Shown in pieces: positions 39,601-47,807 of a DNA stretch of 64,000 bases. The notes beneath the pieces were generated by a model. That model was not told the origin of the DNA. It saw nothing but the letters and a program-made list of their open reading frames with translations, and did not search any database. Source of the stretch: Clostridia bacterium (GTDB lineage: Bacteria; Bacillota; Clostridia; Acetivibrionales; DSM-27016); the NCBI GenBank assembly GCA_026414765.1, contig JAOAIJ010000036.1:39903-103902 (forward strand), in the 5' to 3' direction. Position 1 is the first letter of the stretch; every line of letters begins with the position of its first letter. The position numbers and the translations under genes are program-made.

Positions 39601-40399
39601 AAAACCAAGAGTATTCATACCAGTATTCCCAGGAACAAATTGTGAATATGATACCGCAAGAGTTTTTGAAAAAGCAGGTGCGGTGGTTGATACTTTTGTT
39701 GTCAGGAACTTGTCTTCTGCAGATATTGAACAATCAATAGAGCTAATGGTTAAGAAGATAGAAAACTCACAGATAATTATGATACCAGGTGGCTTTAGTG
39801 CAGGTGACGAGCCTGACGGTTCGGGAAAATTCATAGCTACAGCATTCAGGAACCCGTATGTCAAGGATGCAGTGATGAAGCTTCTGAAGCAGAGAGATGG
39901 CTTGATGCTGGGAATATGCAATGGGTTCCAGGCGCTTATTAAACTGGGACTGGTTCCATATGGAGAGATAAGGGATATTACAGAAAATTGCCCTACTTTG
40001 ACATATAATACAATAGGAAGACATGTTTCATGCATGGTCAGAACAAAAGTAGTTTCCAGGATTTCACCATGGCTTGCAAATGTCCATCTTGGAGAGACTC
40101 ATACTATAGCTGTATCCCATGGCGAGGGCAGGTTTATTGCAAATCCTGAAATACTTGCAGAACTTGAGAAGAACGGACAGGTTGCAACACAATATGTTGA
40201 CCTGAAAGGAAATGCAACCTATGATATAAGATTCAATCCCAACGGATCGGTTGATGCAATAGAAGGTATTACAAGTCCGGATGGCAGGGTGTTTGGCAAG
40301 ATGGGACATTCAGAGAGGTTGGGGTCAAATATAGTGAAAAATGTACCGGGAGAAAAAGATCAAAGGATATTTGAAGCCGGTGTAAATTATTTTAGATAA
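36623..40399 (+). CDS. purL: Phosphoribosylformylglycinamidine synthase, single-chain (PurL with glutaminase)
   Basis: 1258 residues, the large fused form in which the FGAM synthase and the glutamine amidotransferase are one chain; hence no purQ or purS is needed. Seen in order: N-terminal PurS-like region, linker motif D-T-Y-W-S-D-H-C-R-H-T-T-F, two AIRS-like ATP modules (F-K-N-E-T-H-N-H-P-T-E-I-E-P-F-G-G-A-A-T, G-G-K-D-S-M-S-G), and a C-terminal class I glutaminase with P-G-T-N-C-E, G-G-F-S-A-G-D-E and the catalytic Cys in L-G-I-C-N-G-F-Q. It is 27 kb from the main pur operon, probably with its own promoter. Confidence 0.95.
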   Translation: MGSVKRIFVEKKKGYDVETKGLYKDFKNNLGINGLKSVRIVNRYDVEGISDDVYQKSRNIIFSEPPVDSVYDEKIELGEDSRVIAIEYLPGQYDQRADSAAQCIQILTEGDRPRTKAAKLIILDGNISDEDYGKIKDYCINPVECQEASMKKPDTLDMEVKLPDDVALIEGFVKMNNEEIEGFMKEMGFAMSLEDLKFCQAYFRDTEKRDPSVTEIRLIDTYWSDHCRHTTFLTNIENVDIEQGHYSHAVEAAYKDYLESRKFVYQDRDKDICLMDLATIAMKELRKRGKLEDLDVSDEINACSIVVNVDVNGKMEEWLVMFKNETHNHPTEIEPFGGAATCLGGAIRDPLSGRAYVYQAMRVTGSGDPRTKLQDTIPGKLPQKKITTGAAAGYSSYGNQIGLATGQVAEVYDEGFVAKRMEIGAVMGAAPKRNVVREKPEAGDVIILLGGRTGRDGCGGATGSSKEHTEESLLTCGAEVQKGNPPTERKIQRLFRNPSVSTMIKKCNDFGAGGVSVAIGELADALDINLDAVPKKYEGLDGTELAISESQERMAVVVNKKDVDAFIKAAGEENLEAVSVAVVTDSGRLKMTWRGKIIVNISREFLNTNGVKQNTKVEIAVPDKEQSFFNTIPEEIVQCGNDINGAWIKNLQMLNVCSKKGLVERFDSTIGAGTVLMPFGGKYQLSPAEGMVAKIPVQEGNTNTGTVMTYGYNPSIAKWSPFHGALYAVIEAVAKIVAIGGDYKKIRLTLQEYFEKLGKDAKKWGKPFSALLGAYYAQMKLGIPAIGGKDSMSGTFKDMTVPPTLVAFAVDIIDVNYVISTEFKNTGSKVVLIPLRRDENDMPDFEQLAANYSRIHELIRDKAVLASCTIKAGGLAEAISSMCFGNLIGFRAEENMSIKSLFAAEYGSIVLEMGAGVDLSRLFKGVEYRVIGTTQAEESIEINGEVIRLETAMAKWEEPLEKIFPTRVEEISEEPKQYNFDKFASVKSGMVVAKPRVFIPVFPGTNCEYDTARVFEKAGAVVDTFVVRNLSSADIEQSIELMVKKIENSQIIMIPGGFSAGDEPDGSGKFIATAFRNPYVKDAVMKLLKQRDGLMLGICNGFQALIKLGLVPYGEIRDITENCPTLTYNTIGRHVSCMVRTKVVSRISPWLANVHLGETHTIAVSHGEGRFIANPEILAELEKNGQVATQYVDLKGNATYDIRFNPNGSVDAIEGITSPDGRVFGKMGHSERLGSNIVKNVPGEKDQRIFEAGVNYFR

Positions 40400-40419
40400 G
40401 ACCAGTGGTAATATTAAGG

Positions 40420-40453
40420 AAAACAGCTTTTATAAAAGCTGTTTTCTTTTTTT
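40420..40453 (+). terminator. Terminator of purL
   Basis: AAAACAGCTTT (40420-40430) and AAAGCTGTTTT (40435-40445) form a perfect 11-bp stem, followed by CTTTTTTT. Confidence 0.9.
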
Positions 40454-40506
40454 GTCAATAATCTTCTCTCCCGTAAGAGAACATTTGTTTTTTGCACTAG
40501 CAGAGT

Positions 40507-41592
40507 TTATTTGCCTGATGCACTGCCTATTCCCTTAAGTACCTTTTTCATATTATCAGTTACATTTATGCTACCGTCAGGCATAACCCACAAGGCATCT
40601 ACACCTTCCATATCTTCTATCAGTTTACGGCTTTCGTCATATGGAAGCAAAAAGGCTGTTGTAGACATGAAATCTGCCAGTCCGGAATCTTTTGTCATAA
40701 TAGTGACCGAGCGATAATGATTTGCAGGCAAAAGTGTAACAGGGTCAATGATATGGTGGATAATTTGTCCGTTAACCTTGTAATTACGTTGGTAATCTCC
40801 ACTGGTAACCAGTGAAGCATCAGTCATATATACTATATCCAGGTTTGTACTTTCATGAATATTATCGTTGGAATTAGGGTCCTGGATACCTATGCCCCAC
40901 TTGTTGCGGGTGCCATCCATAGGTTTTCCCACTGTGCGTACATTTCCCCCGCTGCTTATTATGAATGATGTAAAGCCTGCACTTGATAGCTCTCTGGCTA
41001 CTACCTCAGTTGCATAGCCTTTGGCTACCGCTCCTATATCAAGACTCATACCAGCCTCTTTAAGAAATACAGTTTTTTTGGATACACTTATCTCTATTTT
41101 ATCAATGTCTGTTTTTAGTGCTGCTTTTTTTAGAGATTCCATATCGGGCAAACGGGCATGCTCAGGAGTATTTCTGCCTTCTTCACGATAATCATGCCAT
41201 ATGGAAAGAACCGGGCCAAGTGCAATATTAACCTTTCCTCCTGTTTTTCCATACATCTCCTTTGAGAACAGGATCAGATCGATTATTTCTTGCTGAACTT
41301 CTACAGGTTTATTACCCGCATTGTCGTTTATAGTTTTTATATTACTGATACCGTCATAAGAAGAATATTTATCATAAAGTTTGTGAAGATATTCAAATCT
41401 GGCCTGACCTTTTTTGGCCATATCTTCAAACTGGCTTTCGTTTTCGGCATAACCCATAAACTGAATCATGGTATCAAAAGCACCCAGGAACTCGTAGCTA
41501 TACTTATGATACTTACGGTTTTCAGGTTTTGTTGCAGTACAGCCTGTAACTAACAGTAGAACAGCAAGGAAAAATACTCCTAACCTTACCAA
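40507..41592 (-). CDS. apbE: FAD:protein FMN transferase (ApbE), lipoprotein
   Basis: ApbE attaches FMN covalently to Ser/Thr of target proteins outside the membrane. The N-terminus is a lipoprotein signal (V-F-F-L-A-V-L-L-L-V-T-G-C). The core shows M-G-Y/T-x-x-x-I, D-x-x-S-S-Y-D-G-I-S-N-I, S-L-D-I-G-A-V-A-K-G-Y-A-T-E-V, S-G-G-N-V-R-T-V-G and the C-terminal H-H-I-I-D-P-V-T, with S-x-x-A-T/S-T-A-F motifs. About 361 residues. Start: TTG 41592 with GGGGTGAT upstream, or GTG 41601 inside that site. Downstream of a small lipoprotein and an ndh2-like gene that could supply substrate and electrons. Confidence 0.9.
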   Translation of the reverse strand: MVRLGVFFLAVLLLVTGCTATKPENRKYHKYSYEFLGAFDTMIQFMGYAENESQFEDMAKKGQARFEYLHKLYDKYSSYDGISNIKTINDNAGNKPVEVQQEIIDLILFSKEMYGKTGGKVNIALGPVLSIWHDYREEGRNTPEHARLPDMESLKKAALKTDIDKIEISVSKKTVFLKEAGMSLDIGAVAKGYATEVVARELSSAGFTSFIISSGGNVRTVGKPMDGTRNKWGIGIQDPNSNDNIHESTNLDIVYMTDASLVTSGDYQRNYKVNGQIIHHIIDPVTLLPANHYRSVTIMTKDSGLADFMSTTAFLLPYDESRKLIEDMEGVDALWVMPDGSINVTDNMKKVLKGIGSASGK

Positions 41593-41646
41593 AATAATCA
41601 CCCCGGTTTATTGTAACATGCAATTTATATCAAATGAAAGTAAATG

Positions 41647-41675
41647 CAAACCCCTCCTGATTAGGGAGGGGTTTG
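41647..41675 (-). promoter_or_regulatory. Strong intercistronic hairpin between lipoprotein and apbE
   Basis: Perfect 11-bp stem CAAACCCCTCC (41647-41657) with GGAGGGGTTTG (41665-41675). On the minus strand it is followed by CATTTACTTTC, not a clean U-run, so it may partly terminate or stabilise the upstream mRNA, giving more lipoprotein than ApbE. Confidence 0.55.
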
Positions 41676-41697
41676 GCGTACTTTCGTTTCAAAAGAC

Positions 41698-42234
41698 TTA
41701 CTTAGCGTTTTTAAAAGCTTCTTCTACAGCAAATATGTAGTCTTCAACAGATACTGTAACTTTGGAAGTAAGATCTGCCACATCAGGAACGTTCTTGTGA
41801 TTTTCATCAACTTCTTTTACCTTCATGGCTTTTATTTCATCAACAGTTTTACCAACCATCCACTTTTCGAGTTCTGCAATCTGTTCAAACCATTCCTTGC
41901 CGATTTTTGATGCTTTGATCATGCCGTAATCTTTGCCGAGTTCAACCTTGGTTTTTCCTTTTACACTTTTATCAGACTTGATTTTTCCAGCTGTATCAAA
42001 TGCGACTTTTGTCTGTGCATTATCAATTGACACGCTTAGTATTTTACCATTTGAATCGAAGGAAACTGCTGCCATTACGGTATCTACCTGTGCATTTCCA
42101 TCTTTCTCAGCTGTTGCATCAGCTGATTTTGAAATGGATACAGTGTGACCGATTCCGGTCTTTATACCCCCTGTAGAAGCTCCACATCCTGCCAGCAGCA
42201 AAAGTCCCATTGTCAATGCAATTAATTTTTTCAT
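41698..42234 (-). CDS. Small lipoprotein, candidate flavinylated electron carrier
   Basis: 178 residues with a lipoprotein signal (M-K-K-L-I-A-L-T-M-G-L-L-L-L-A-G-C-G). The mature part is a repeated-sheet domain: V-D-T-V-M-A-A-V-S-F-D-S-N-G-K-I followed by D-N-A-Q-T-K-V-A-F-D, and a C-terminal D-L-T-S-K-V-T-V-S-V-E-D-Y. This layout resembles FMN_bind/PplA-like lipoproteins, and D-L-T-S fits a D-x-x-S/T flavinylation target, but the canonical S-G-A-T motif is absent, so flavinylation is inference. Strong AGGAGG site. Lies between ndh2-like and apbE genes. Confidence 0.65.
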   Translation of the reverse strand: MKKLIALTMGLLLLAGCGASTGGIKTGIGHTVSISKSADATAEKDGNAQVDTVMAAVSFDSNGKILSVSIDNAQTKVAFDTAGKIKSDKSVKGKTKVELGKDYGMIKASKIGKEWFEQIAELEKWMVGKTVDEIKAMKVKEVDENHKNVPDVADLTSKVTVSVEDYIFAVEEAFKNAK

Positions 42235-42311
42235 GTAAATCTCCTCCTAAATATTGATATATGTTGTAAACCCCTTGCAGGATTACAGCCAGATGAGTTT
42301 ATTCTTAATCT

Positions 42312-44228
42312 TTATTCAGATCTGCGAAGGCTGCCCTTGAAGAATAACCTTATTTTTCTGTTTTTCCAGAAATAGTCCCAGAGATTATTGATATAAGGTA
42401 TTGCGTAGTAATCTATTCCAAATGCACGACCTGCTCCTCCCATTACAGCGATAGAGGCGAACAGCATCCACCAGGTTTTTTCATAAATGCCTGTTGAGGT
42501 AAGAAACATTGTCATAAGAGCGAATGAGATAAATGATCCTACAAATGTAAATGCTCCGCCTATAAGCATGAGACCGACAGTTATTTCTAAGATTACAACC
42601 ATTACCTGAAAGAACATAGCTACTGTATCGTTGGCCAGAACTATATTCTGTAGGAACCACGGTACAAGATTGAAATCTCCTATATGGAGAATATCAAGCT
42701 TTGCAAAAGTATCAGTGGAAATAACATTTCCTTCAACCAATCTGCTTTCTTTACCGAGCAGAAAATTTATTATACCTATGTCAAATTTGAAAATATCATC
42801 CATTCTTGATATATACGCCCCTGCATTTGATGCAGAAGATGTGGCATCGGAAGACATACCAAGAAAGCCAGCCAGCTTTGAAGATGAAAGCCAACCTTCA
42901 TTTACCTTCTTAATACCTTCTACTAACCAGATAACTCCCAGGAATATTCTCAGCGGGGTAAGCCACCATGCCTGCAACCTTGTTGACCAGTGCTTTTCAG
43001 GCAGAATTTTACTTTGCTTGCGTTCCAGAAGTTCATGATACAGATACTTCATTACACCCCTGAATCCTGTAATTTCCCACAGGTAGTGAATGTTAACCAT
43101 ATACTTCATTATTATTGAAAGCCAGACTGGCAGGATTTTCCCCATGATTTCCGAAACGGCAAAATAATTGCCTATGCATACCATGGTGCCGTGAATCTTT
43201 ACTTTGACCTTTTCCTGTTCTTTACCCCTTATCGTCTTCAATATATTTTTGGCTACGCAGCGTGCAGTCTGAATAGCATTTTCAACCATAGCAGGGTATT
43301 CTTTGCACTCATTGTCGAGACAGGCGGTTACATCTCCTACTGCATAGACATTTTCATATTTTGTGCGGCAGTATTCATCAACCTTAAGTCTCTTTGCACG
43401 GCCGTGAGTTTCCAGAGGTGTCTGGTCAACAACTTCATTTGATCTTATTCCGGCAGCCCAGATTAGCGTGTTTGTATGAACAAAGCCGTTTCCTGTAGCG
43501 AAACCTTCTTCAGTAACCTCTTTAATTGGAGTATTAAGCATTATTTCAATGCCAAGTTTTTTCTCCATATATTTATGAGAAATACGGGAGTTCTTTTCTT
43601 TAAGAACACTTAAAACACGCGGAAGCATGTCAACCAGGACGAGCCTGATTTCCTTGCGATTGATGCCGTGTTCTTTTGCCAGGTCCCTGGTCCAGTGAGC
43701 AAGTTCACCAATCATTTCAACTCCAGTAAAGCCTGCACCGCCCACAGTAAAAGTCAGAAGTTTCTTACGTACTGATTCGTTTTTTTCCTGTGAAGCCAGC
43801 AGAAAACATCTTTTGATATGTTCACGTATTTTTACAGCATCATCAAAGGACCACAGAGTAAAGGCATTCTCTTTCAGACCGGGAATACCGAAAAAATTAG
43901 GTGTACTTCCCATTGCCAATATAAGATAATCATAGGTATATTCACTTTTTATTGATGATACTTTATTGCCTGTAAAATCAAAAGAAGATATGTCATCACA
44001 TACTACATTGACACCGGTATATCCGAAAATACGGTTTAAGGGTATGCGTACAGCTTCCTCTGAAACACGGTTACCTGCGACTTCATGCAATTCTGTAAGA
44101 AGGGTATGGTAATTATTTCTGTCAATCAGGGTGATTTCCAGGTCATCCCTCTTTTTCATCCTGTTAAGCGAGAGGGCAGCCTCAATCCCTGCATAGCCCG
44201 CACCAACAATTACTATCTTTTTAGCCAT
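42312..44228 (-). CDS. Type II NADH dehydrogenase with C-terminal membrane domain (Ndh2-like)
   Basis: 638 residues. The N-terminal about 400 residues are an FAD/NADH oxidoreductase with two Rossmann motifs (V-I-V-G-A-G-Y-A-G-I-E-A and T-V-G-G-A-G-F-T-G-V-E), and Y-A-V-G-D-V-T-A near the FAD tail. The C-terminal about 200 residues hold several membrane spans with a DoxX-like pattern (R-I-F-L-G-V-I-W-L-V-E-G-I-K-K). This fusion is seen in the Ndh2 of flavin-based extracellular electron transfer, which passes NADH electrons to quinone. Start at 44228 behind GGGGGAAAA; longer frames lack a site. First gene of the lipoprotein-apbE operon. Confidence 0.87.
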   Translation of the reverse strand: MAKKIVIVGAGYAGIEAALSLNRMKKRDDLEITLIDRNNYHTLLTELHEVAGNRVSEEAVRIPLNRIFGYTGVNVVCDDISSFDFTGNKVSSIKSEYTYDYLILAMGSTPNFFGIPGLKENAFTLWSFDDAVKIREHIKRCFLLASQEKNESVRKKLLTFTVGGAGFTGVEMIGELAHWTRDLAKEHGINRKEIRLVLVDMLPRVLSVLKEKNSRISHKYMEKKLGIEIMLNTPIKEVTEEGFATGNGFVHTNTLIWAAGIRSNEVVDQTPLETHGRAKRLKVDEYCRTKYENVYAVGDVTACLDNECKEYPAMVENAIQTARCVAKNILKTIRGKEQEKVKVKIHGTMVCIGNYFAVSEIMGKILPVWLSIIMKYMVNIHYLWEITGFRGVMKYLYHELLERKQSKILPEKHWSTRLQAWWLTPLRIFLGVIWLVEGIKKVNEGWLSSSKLAGFLGMSSDATSSASNAGAYISRMDDIFKFDIGIINFLLGKESRLVEGNVISTDTFAKLDILHIGDFNLVPWFLQNIVLANDTVAMFFQVMVVILEITVGLMLIGGAFTFVGSFISFALMTMFLTSTGIYEKTWWMLFASIAVMGGAGRAFGIDYYAIPYINNLWDYFWKNRKIRLFFKGSLRRSE

Positions 44229-44862
44229 GTTTTTTCCCCCGTAAAGCATTTTATTTTTAATGTAAAGCATAGAAAGTATCGTTCATCAGATGTACAAGAA
44301 ACTTGGGAAAAATTGTACAGCAAGCCTGAGAAACATGCTATGCATAAACAATTTCTTTTACTTTCACAGCTTAACTTAAAATTATTTTTTCCTATACACT
44401 TAATTACCAAAATTTAGATAAATCTGATCACTTTGTTATGCTTAACTGTATTTTCCCTTTTTGTGCCATTCAAAACATTTTTCCGTTACTTGCTTTTATA
44501 CTGTAATTATATATTATTAATATGATAGGATTAATAATATATTAAGATATAGTTAGTTAAAGTTTATAAAGCTATAGCAGGGAGTCTGGATATCTAGACA
44601 GTATTTTCTGCTAATACCTTTATAACCTCCGGTTTATATGTTTATCCATTTATTGTGTGATGTAAGCCATTTGGTGAATTTGTTGAACATCTTAACTATA
44701 GATGATTTAATATCTGTAATATTCTGAAAGTTTACATAAGAGTCTGAACATGTTATAATATATCATATAATTCCGTTTCTTACAACATAATGTTAAAAAA
44801 ATATCAAGTATTTAAGATTCAGGATGGCTTGTGAGTTTATGCTCTAAACCATCCTGAGTTTT
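44229..44862. other. Long intergenic region with a near-perfect palindrome
   Basis: About 630 bp with no supported gene. It contains a 16-bp palindrome GTCTGGATATCTAGAC (44584-44599, one symmetric mismatch), several AT-rich -10-like boxes for the minus-strand ndh2 operon, and a hairpin CAGGATGG/CCATCCTG (about 44820-44855) just after the asnB stop that may end asnB transcription. Confidence 0.5.
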
Positions 44863-46704
44863 TTATATTAAAGATACTTTATTTTCCCTTAACCAAGTGT
44901 CTACCTGGATAAGGTATGCATACATCTGCGGAGCTGCCATCAGCTGGCCAAACCAGGGTTCACCGTAATCCGACATGCTACCTGACTGTGCTTTTAGGAA
45001 TTTATTATTTACTAGAGGCAGAATAGGGGAGTTTCTATCATTTAAAATTTCTGTAAGCCATTTTACTACTGCTTTTTCATAAGCCGGATTATGTGTTTTG
45101 GGATAAGGACTCTTTTTGCGGTAAAGCACATCATCGGGTAAAATGTTTTCCAAAGCCTTCCTCAGAAGCCCCTTTTCACGACCACCCAATGCCTTCATAG
45201 CCCAGGGGATATTCCATACATATTCAACTAGTCTGTGGTCGCAATATGGCACCCTGACTTCCAATCCGTGCGCCATACTCATTCTGTCTTTCCTGTCAAG
45301 CAGCACAGACATGAACCACACTATATTCAAATAAAACAGCTCTCTTTTCCTGGCTTCCAACGAATCTTCTTCTTTAAGCCGGGGAACTTCTTTCAAGGTT
45401 TCCTGGTACCGTCTTTCGATATACTCTGCTGCATTTATCGCTTCATTTAGTTCGGGTGAAAAATAATTTGTTCTTTCACTTAAGGATCCTGACCATGGAA
45501 AAGTACTGGCATTAAGTGCGTCTTCCCTATGAAACCAGGGATAACCGCCAAAAACTTCATCAGCACACTCACCGGAAAGTGCAACGGTTGAAGTTTTCTT
45601 TACCTCCCTGCAAAATAACCAAAGAGAAGAATCTATATCGGCCATGCCAGGTAAATCGCGGGCTTTAACTGCATCAGACAATGCATCTGTAAGTTGGTTT
45701 GTATCAATAGTAATGTAATGGTGTTGCGTATCAAACTCATGGGAAATGCGCCTTATCCATGGAGCATCCGAATTTGGTTGGAAGATGCCCGGTTTGAAGT
45801 ATTTTTCATTGTCAAGATAATCAATGGAAAAAGTGTTCAGTTTACCTTTAGCTTTTTGGGTAAAGTGTTTTGAAGCTAACGCTGTTATTGCACTTGAGTC
45901 AAGTCCACCGGACAAAAATGTACACACAGGAACATCAGATATAAGTTGACGCTCAATAGTATCAGTAACGAGATATCTTACTTTTTCTATTGTAGTATCA
46001 AGATTATCTGTATGGGGCCTACTTTCCAATGACCAGTACTTGCGATGTCGTATTCCGGTAGAGTCAAACAGCAGATAGTGGGCCGGCTTTACTTCAAATA
46101 TATTTTTGAATACGCCATGACCTGGGGTTCTGGCTGGCCCTAAAGCAAAGATTTCAGCCAGTCCTTCTGAAGTAAGCTCAGGCTTAATATTGGGATGGGC
46201 AAGAAGCGATTTCAACTCTGAGGCAAAAATCAAGGAACTTCCTCGGAGAGCGTAGAATAATGGCTTTACCCCGAATCTATCACGGGCAAGAAATATGCTT
46301 TGAGTTTTTTCATCCCATATTGCAAAGGCATATATGCCATTTAGATGATCTACACACTGATTTCCCCATTCCAGATATGAAACTAGTAAAACTTCCGTAT
46401 CTGATTTGCTTATAAAAATATGCCCCAGGTCTTCCAATTCTTCACGAAGGTCTTTTGTATTGTATAGTTCACCGTTATAAGTAATAACATAATTAAAGCT
46501 GCCCCTTTGGCGTATCATTGGCTGACGGCCTCCTGAGGGATCTACTACGACCAGGCGTCTGTGGGCTATTATTGCATGCTTGGCAAGCCAGATACCCGAT
46601 GCATCAGGCCCTCTGGGCGATAGTTTTTGAGACATGGCTTCTAAAATACTCTGTTGCTGTGACAGGTCTTCTTTTAAGTCAATCCATCCTGCGATACCAC
46701 ACAT
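44863..46704 (-). CDS. asnB: Asparagine synthetase, glutamine-hydrolysing
   Basis: 613 residues. N-terminal glutaminase domain with catalytic Cys2 (M-C-G-I-A-G-W), R-G-P-D-A-S-G, H-R-R-L, Y-N-G-E-L-Y-N and S-D-T-E-V-L. The C-terminal synthetase domain has the pyrophosphate loop L-S-G-G-L-D-S-S and S-G-E-C-A-D-E-V-F-G-G-Y-P-W, then R-K-D-R-M-S-M-A-H-G-L-E-V-R-V-P. It converts aspartate to asparagine. AGGAGTGATCG precedes the ATG. Upstream, on the same strand, an intrinsic terminator-like hairpin and a Fur-like box lie in the leader. Confidence 0.95.
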   Translation of the reverse strand: MCGIAGWIDLKEDLSQQQSILEAMSQKLSPRGPDASGIWLAKHAIIAHRRLVVVDPSGGRQPMIRQRGSFNYVITYNGELYNTKDLREELEDLGHIFISKSDTEVLLVSYLEWGNQCVDHLNGIYAFAIWDEKTQSIFLARDRFGVKPLFYALRGSSLIFASELKSLLAHPNIKPELTSEGLAEIFALGPARTPGHGVFKNIFEVKPAHYLLFDSTGIRHRKYWSLESRPHTDNLDTTIEKVRYLVTDTIERQLISDVPVCTFLSGGLDSSAITALASKHFTQKAKGKLNTFSIDYLDNEKYFKPGIFQPNSDAPWIRRISHEFDTQHHYITIDTNQLTDALSDAVKARDLPGMADIDSSLWLFCREVKKTSTVALSGECADEVFGGYPWFHREDALNASTFPWSGSLSERTNYFSPELNEAINAAEYIERRYQETLKEVPRLKEEDSLEARKRELFYLNIVWFMSVLLDRKDRMSMAHGLEVRVPYCDHRLVEYVWNIPWAMKALGGREKGLLRKALENILPDDVLYRKKSPYPKTHNPAYEKAVVKWLTEILNDRNSPILPLVNNKFLKAQSGSMSDYGEPWFGQLMAAPQMYAYLIQVDTWLRENKVSLI

Positions 46705-46728
46705 TTACGATCACTCCTATCTAAATAA

Positions 46729-46758
46729 TAAAAAAAGATGCCCTGAGAGTAGGGCACC
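46729..46758 (-). terminator. Attenuator-like terminator in the asnB leader
   Basis: Read on the minus strand: GGTGCCCT, loop ACTCTC, AGGGCATC, then a run of seven Ts. It lies 32 nt before the asnB start codon and no minus-strand gene ends here, so it would stop asnB transcription early unless prevented. I found no T-box sequence. Confidence 0.6.
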
Positions 46759-46774
46759 ATTGCCTGTTACCAAT

Positions 46775-46789
46775 TGATAATCAGTATCA
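46775..46789. promoter_or_regulatory. Fur-box-like 7-1-7 inverted repeat
   Basis: TGATAATCAGTATCA matches the Bacillus 7-1-7 Fur consensus (TGATAAT-N-ATTATCA) with one mismatch. It lies upstream of asnB, about 425 nt from the ferritin start. A Fur-family gene is present at 27.2 kb. Confidence 0.4.
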
Positions 46790-47213
46790 TTTATTATGTT
46801 TAGTATAATATATTCACTGATTGAGTTTTGGTGAATAGTATTCAATAATTTACCCAAAGTAGGTATATTTTCTTTATTAGTGTATTTTTACTCAAGTTAT
46901 GAAAATTATATTATGGAAAAACTGTAGAGTTTCTTGGTCCGGGGGAAGTAAGTAAATCCATTGTTTGAGCAGTAGCGGGTTTGGATTTGCCTGAGCTAAA
47001 TTTTGAGGCTTCAAGTCTTGTAATCTAGGTAATTATAGGTACTTAGGTCATACATAGAAATACGCTAAGTTTTGCAACTTATATTACAAAAAAAATGTTA
47101 GCATTATTTTTTTTGGGTATATTTATAGTAACTAATATATTAACAATCATCTGAGACTGCTGGGAATTACATTTACCTAGCGCAGCGTGTTAAGTCGGAG
47201 GGAGGAATACACA
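46790..47213. other. Divergent intergenic region upstream of ferritin
   Basis: About 420 bp, AT-rich, without a supported gene. It must contain the ferritin promoter; an extended AT-rich stretch at 47080-47145 is the likely site but no clean -35/-10 pair is visible. The ribosome binding site GGAGGGAGG is at 47198-47206. Confidence 0.4.
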
Positions 47214-47729
47214 ATGATAAGTGCCAAAATTGAAAAGCTTCTAAATGAACAGGTGGTTAAGGAATTTTATTCAGCATATTTATATTTATCAATAGAAGCT
47301 TATTTTACATCTCTTAATCTGAATGGGTTTGCAAACTGGTTCAGGATACAGGCACAGGAGGAACGCGACCATGCGATTATGTTCTTCAATTACATACACA
47401 GGGTTGGGGGGAAAGTATCACTTGGAAAGATTGATGCGCCAAAAGTTGATTTTTCTTCTTTGGAAGAAGCGTTGAGAGATACCTTAGAACACGAACAGTT
47501 TGTGACGAAATCCATATACAGCATTGTTGACATGGCAATAGAGGAGAAAGACCATAAGACAAATTCATTTCTCCAATGGTTTGTCAATGAACAGGTTGAA
47601 GAAGAAGAGAATGCCGATGCAAATCTGAAAAAAGTGCAGTTGGTGGGAAATGACGGAAAGGGAATTCTTATGCTGGATGCAGAAATGGCTCAGAGAGTAT
47701 ATTCTCCTCCTGCTGTTGCTCAAGCGTAA
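47214..47729 (+). CDS. ftnA: Ferritin (iron storage)
   Basis: 171-residue non-haem ferritin that forms a 24-subunit ferroxidase shell. Ligand motifs: E-F-Y-S-A-Y-L-Y-L-S-I-E-A-Y, the E-E-R-D-H-A ferroxidase site, and Q-W-F-V-N-E-Q-V-E-E-E near the C-terminus. It starts at ATG 47214 after GGAGGGAGG (M-I-S-A-K-I-E-K-L-L-N-E-Q); an upstream frame from 47187 contains that site. The gene just downstream is the split pdaB. Iron-dependent control would fit a Fur-family regulator. Confidence 0.95.
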   Translation: MISAKIEKLLNEQVVKEFYSAYLYLSIEAYFTSLNLNGFANWFRIQAQEERDHAIMFFNYIHRVGGKVSLGKIDAPKVDFSSLEEALRDTLEHEQFVTKSIYSIVDMAIEEKDHKTNSFLQWFVNEQVEEEENADANLKKVQLVGNDGKGILMLDAEMAQRVYSPPAVAQA

Positions 47730-47760
47730 AAGAGCTGCCGAGAATGAAGTAATTTATTAA

Positions 47761-47807
47761 AGCTCCCTGGAATAAAATGTAATATTATTATTCCGGGGAG
47801 TTGTTTT
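47761..47807 (+). terminator. Ferritin terminator that also contains the pdaB Shine-Dalgarno
   Basis: AGCTCCCTGGAATAA (47761-47775) and TTATTCCGGGGAGTT (47788-47802) form a 15-bp stem with two G-U pairs, then GTTTT. The 3' arm holds GGGGAG, the only ribosome binding site for the ATG at 47808, so folding would mask it. Confidence 0.65.

Noticed and set aside
39175..40035. 286-codon open frame on the minus strand inside purL
   Set aside because: It is antisense to a clearly conserved enzyme region, has no ribosome binding site, and its product is low-complexity hydrophobic sequence. A coding shadow.
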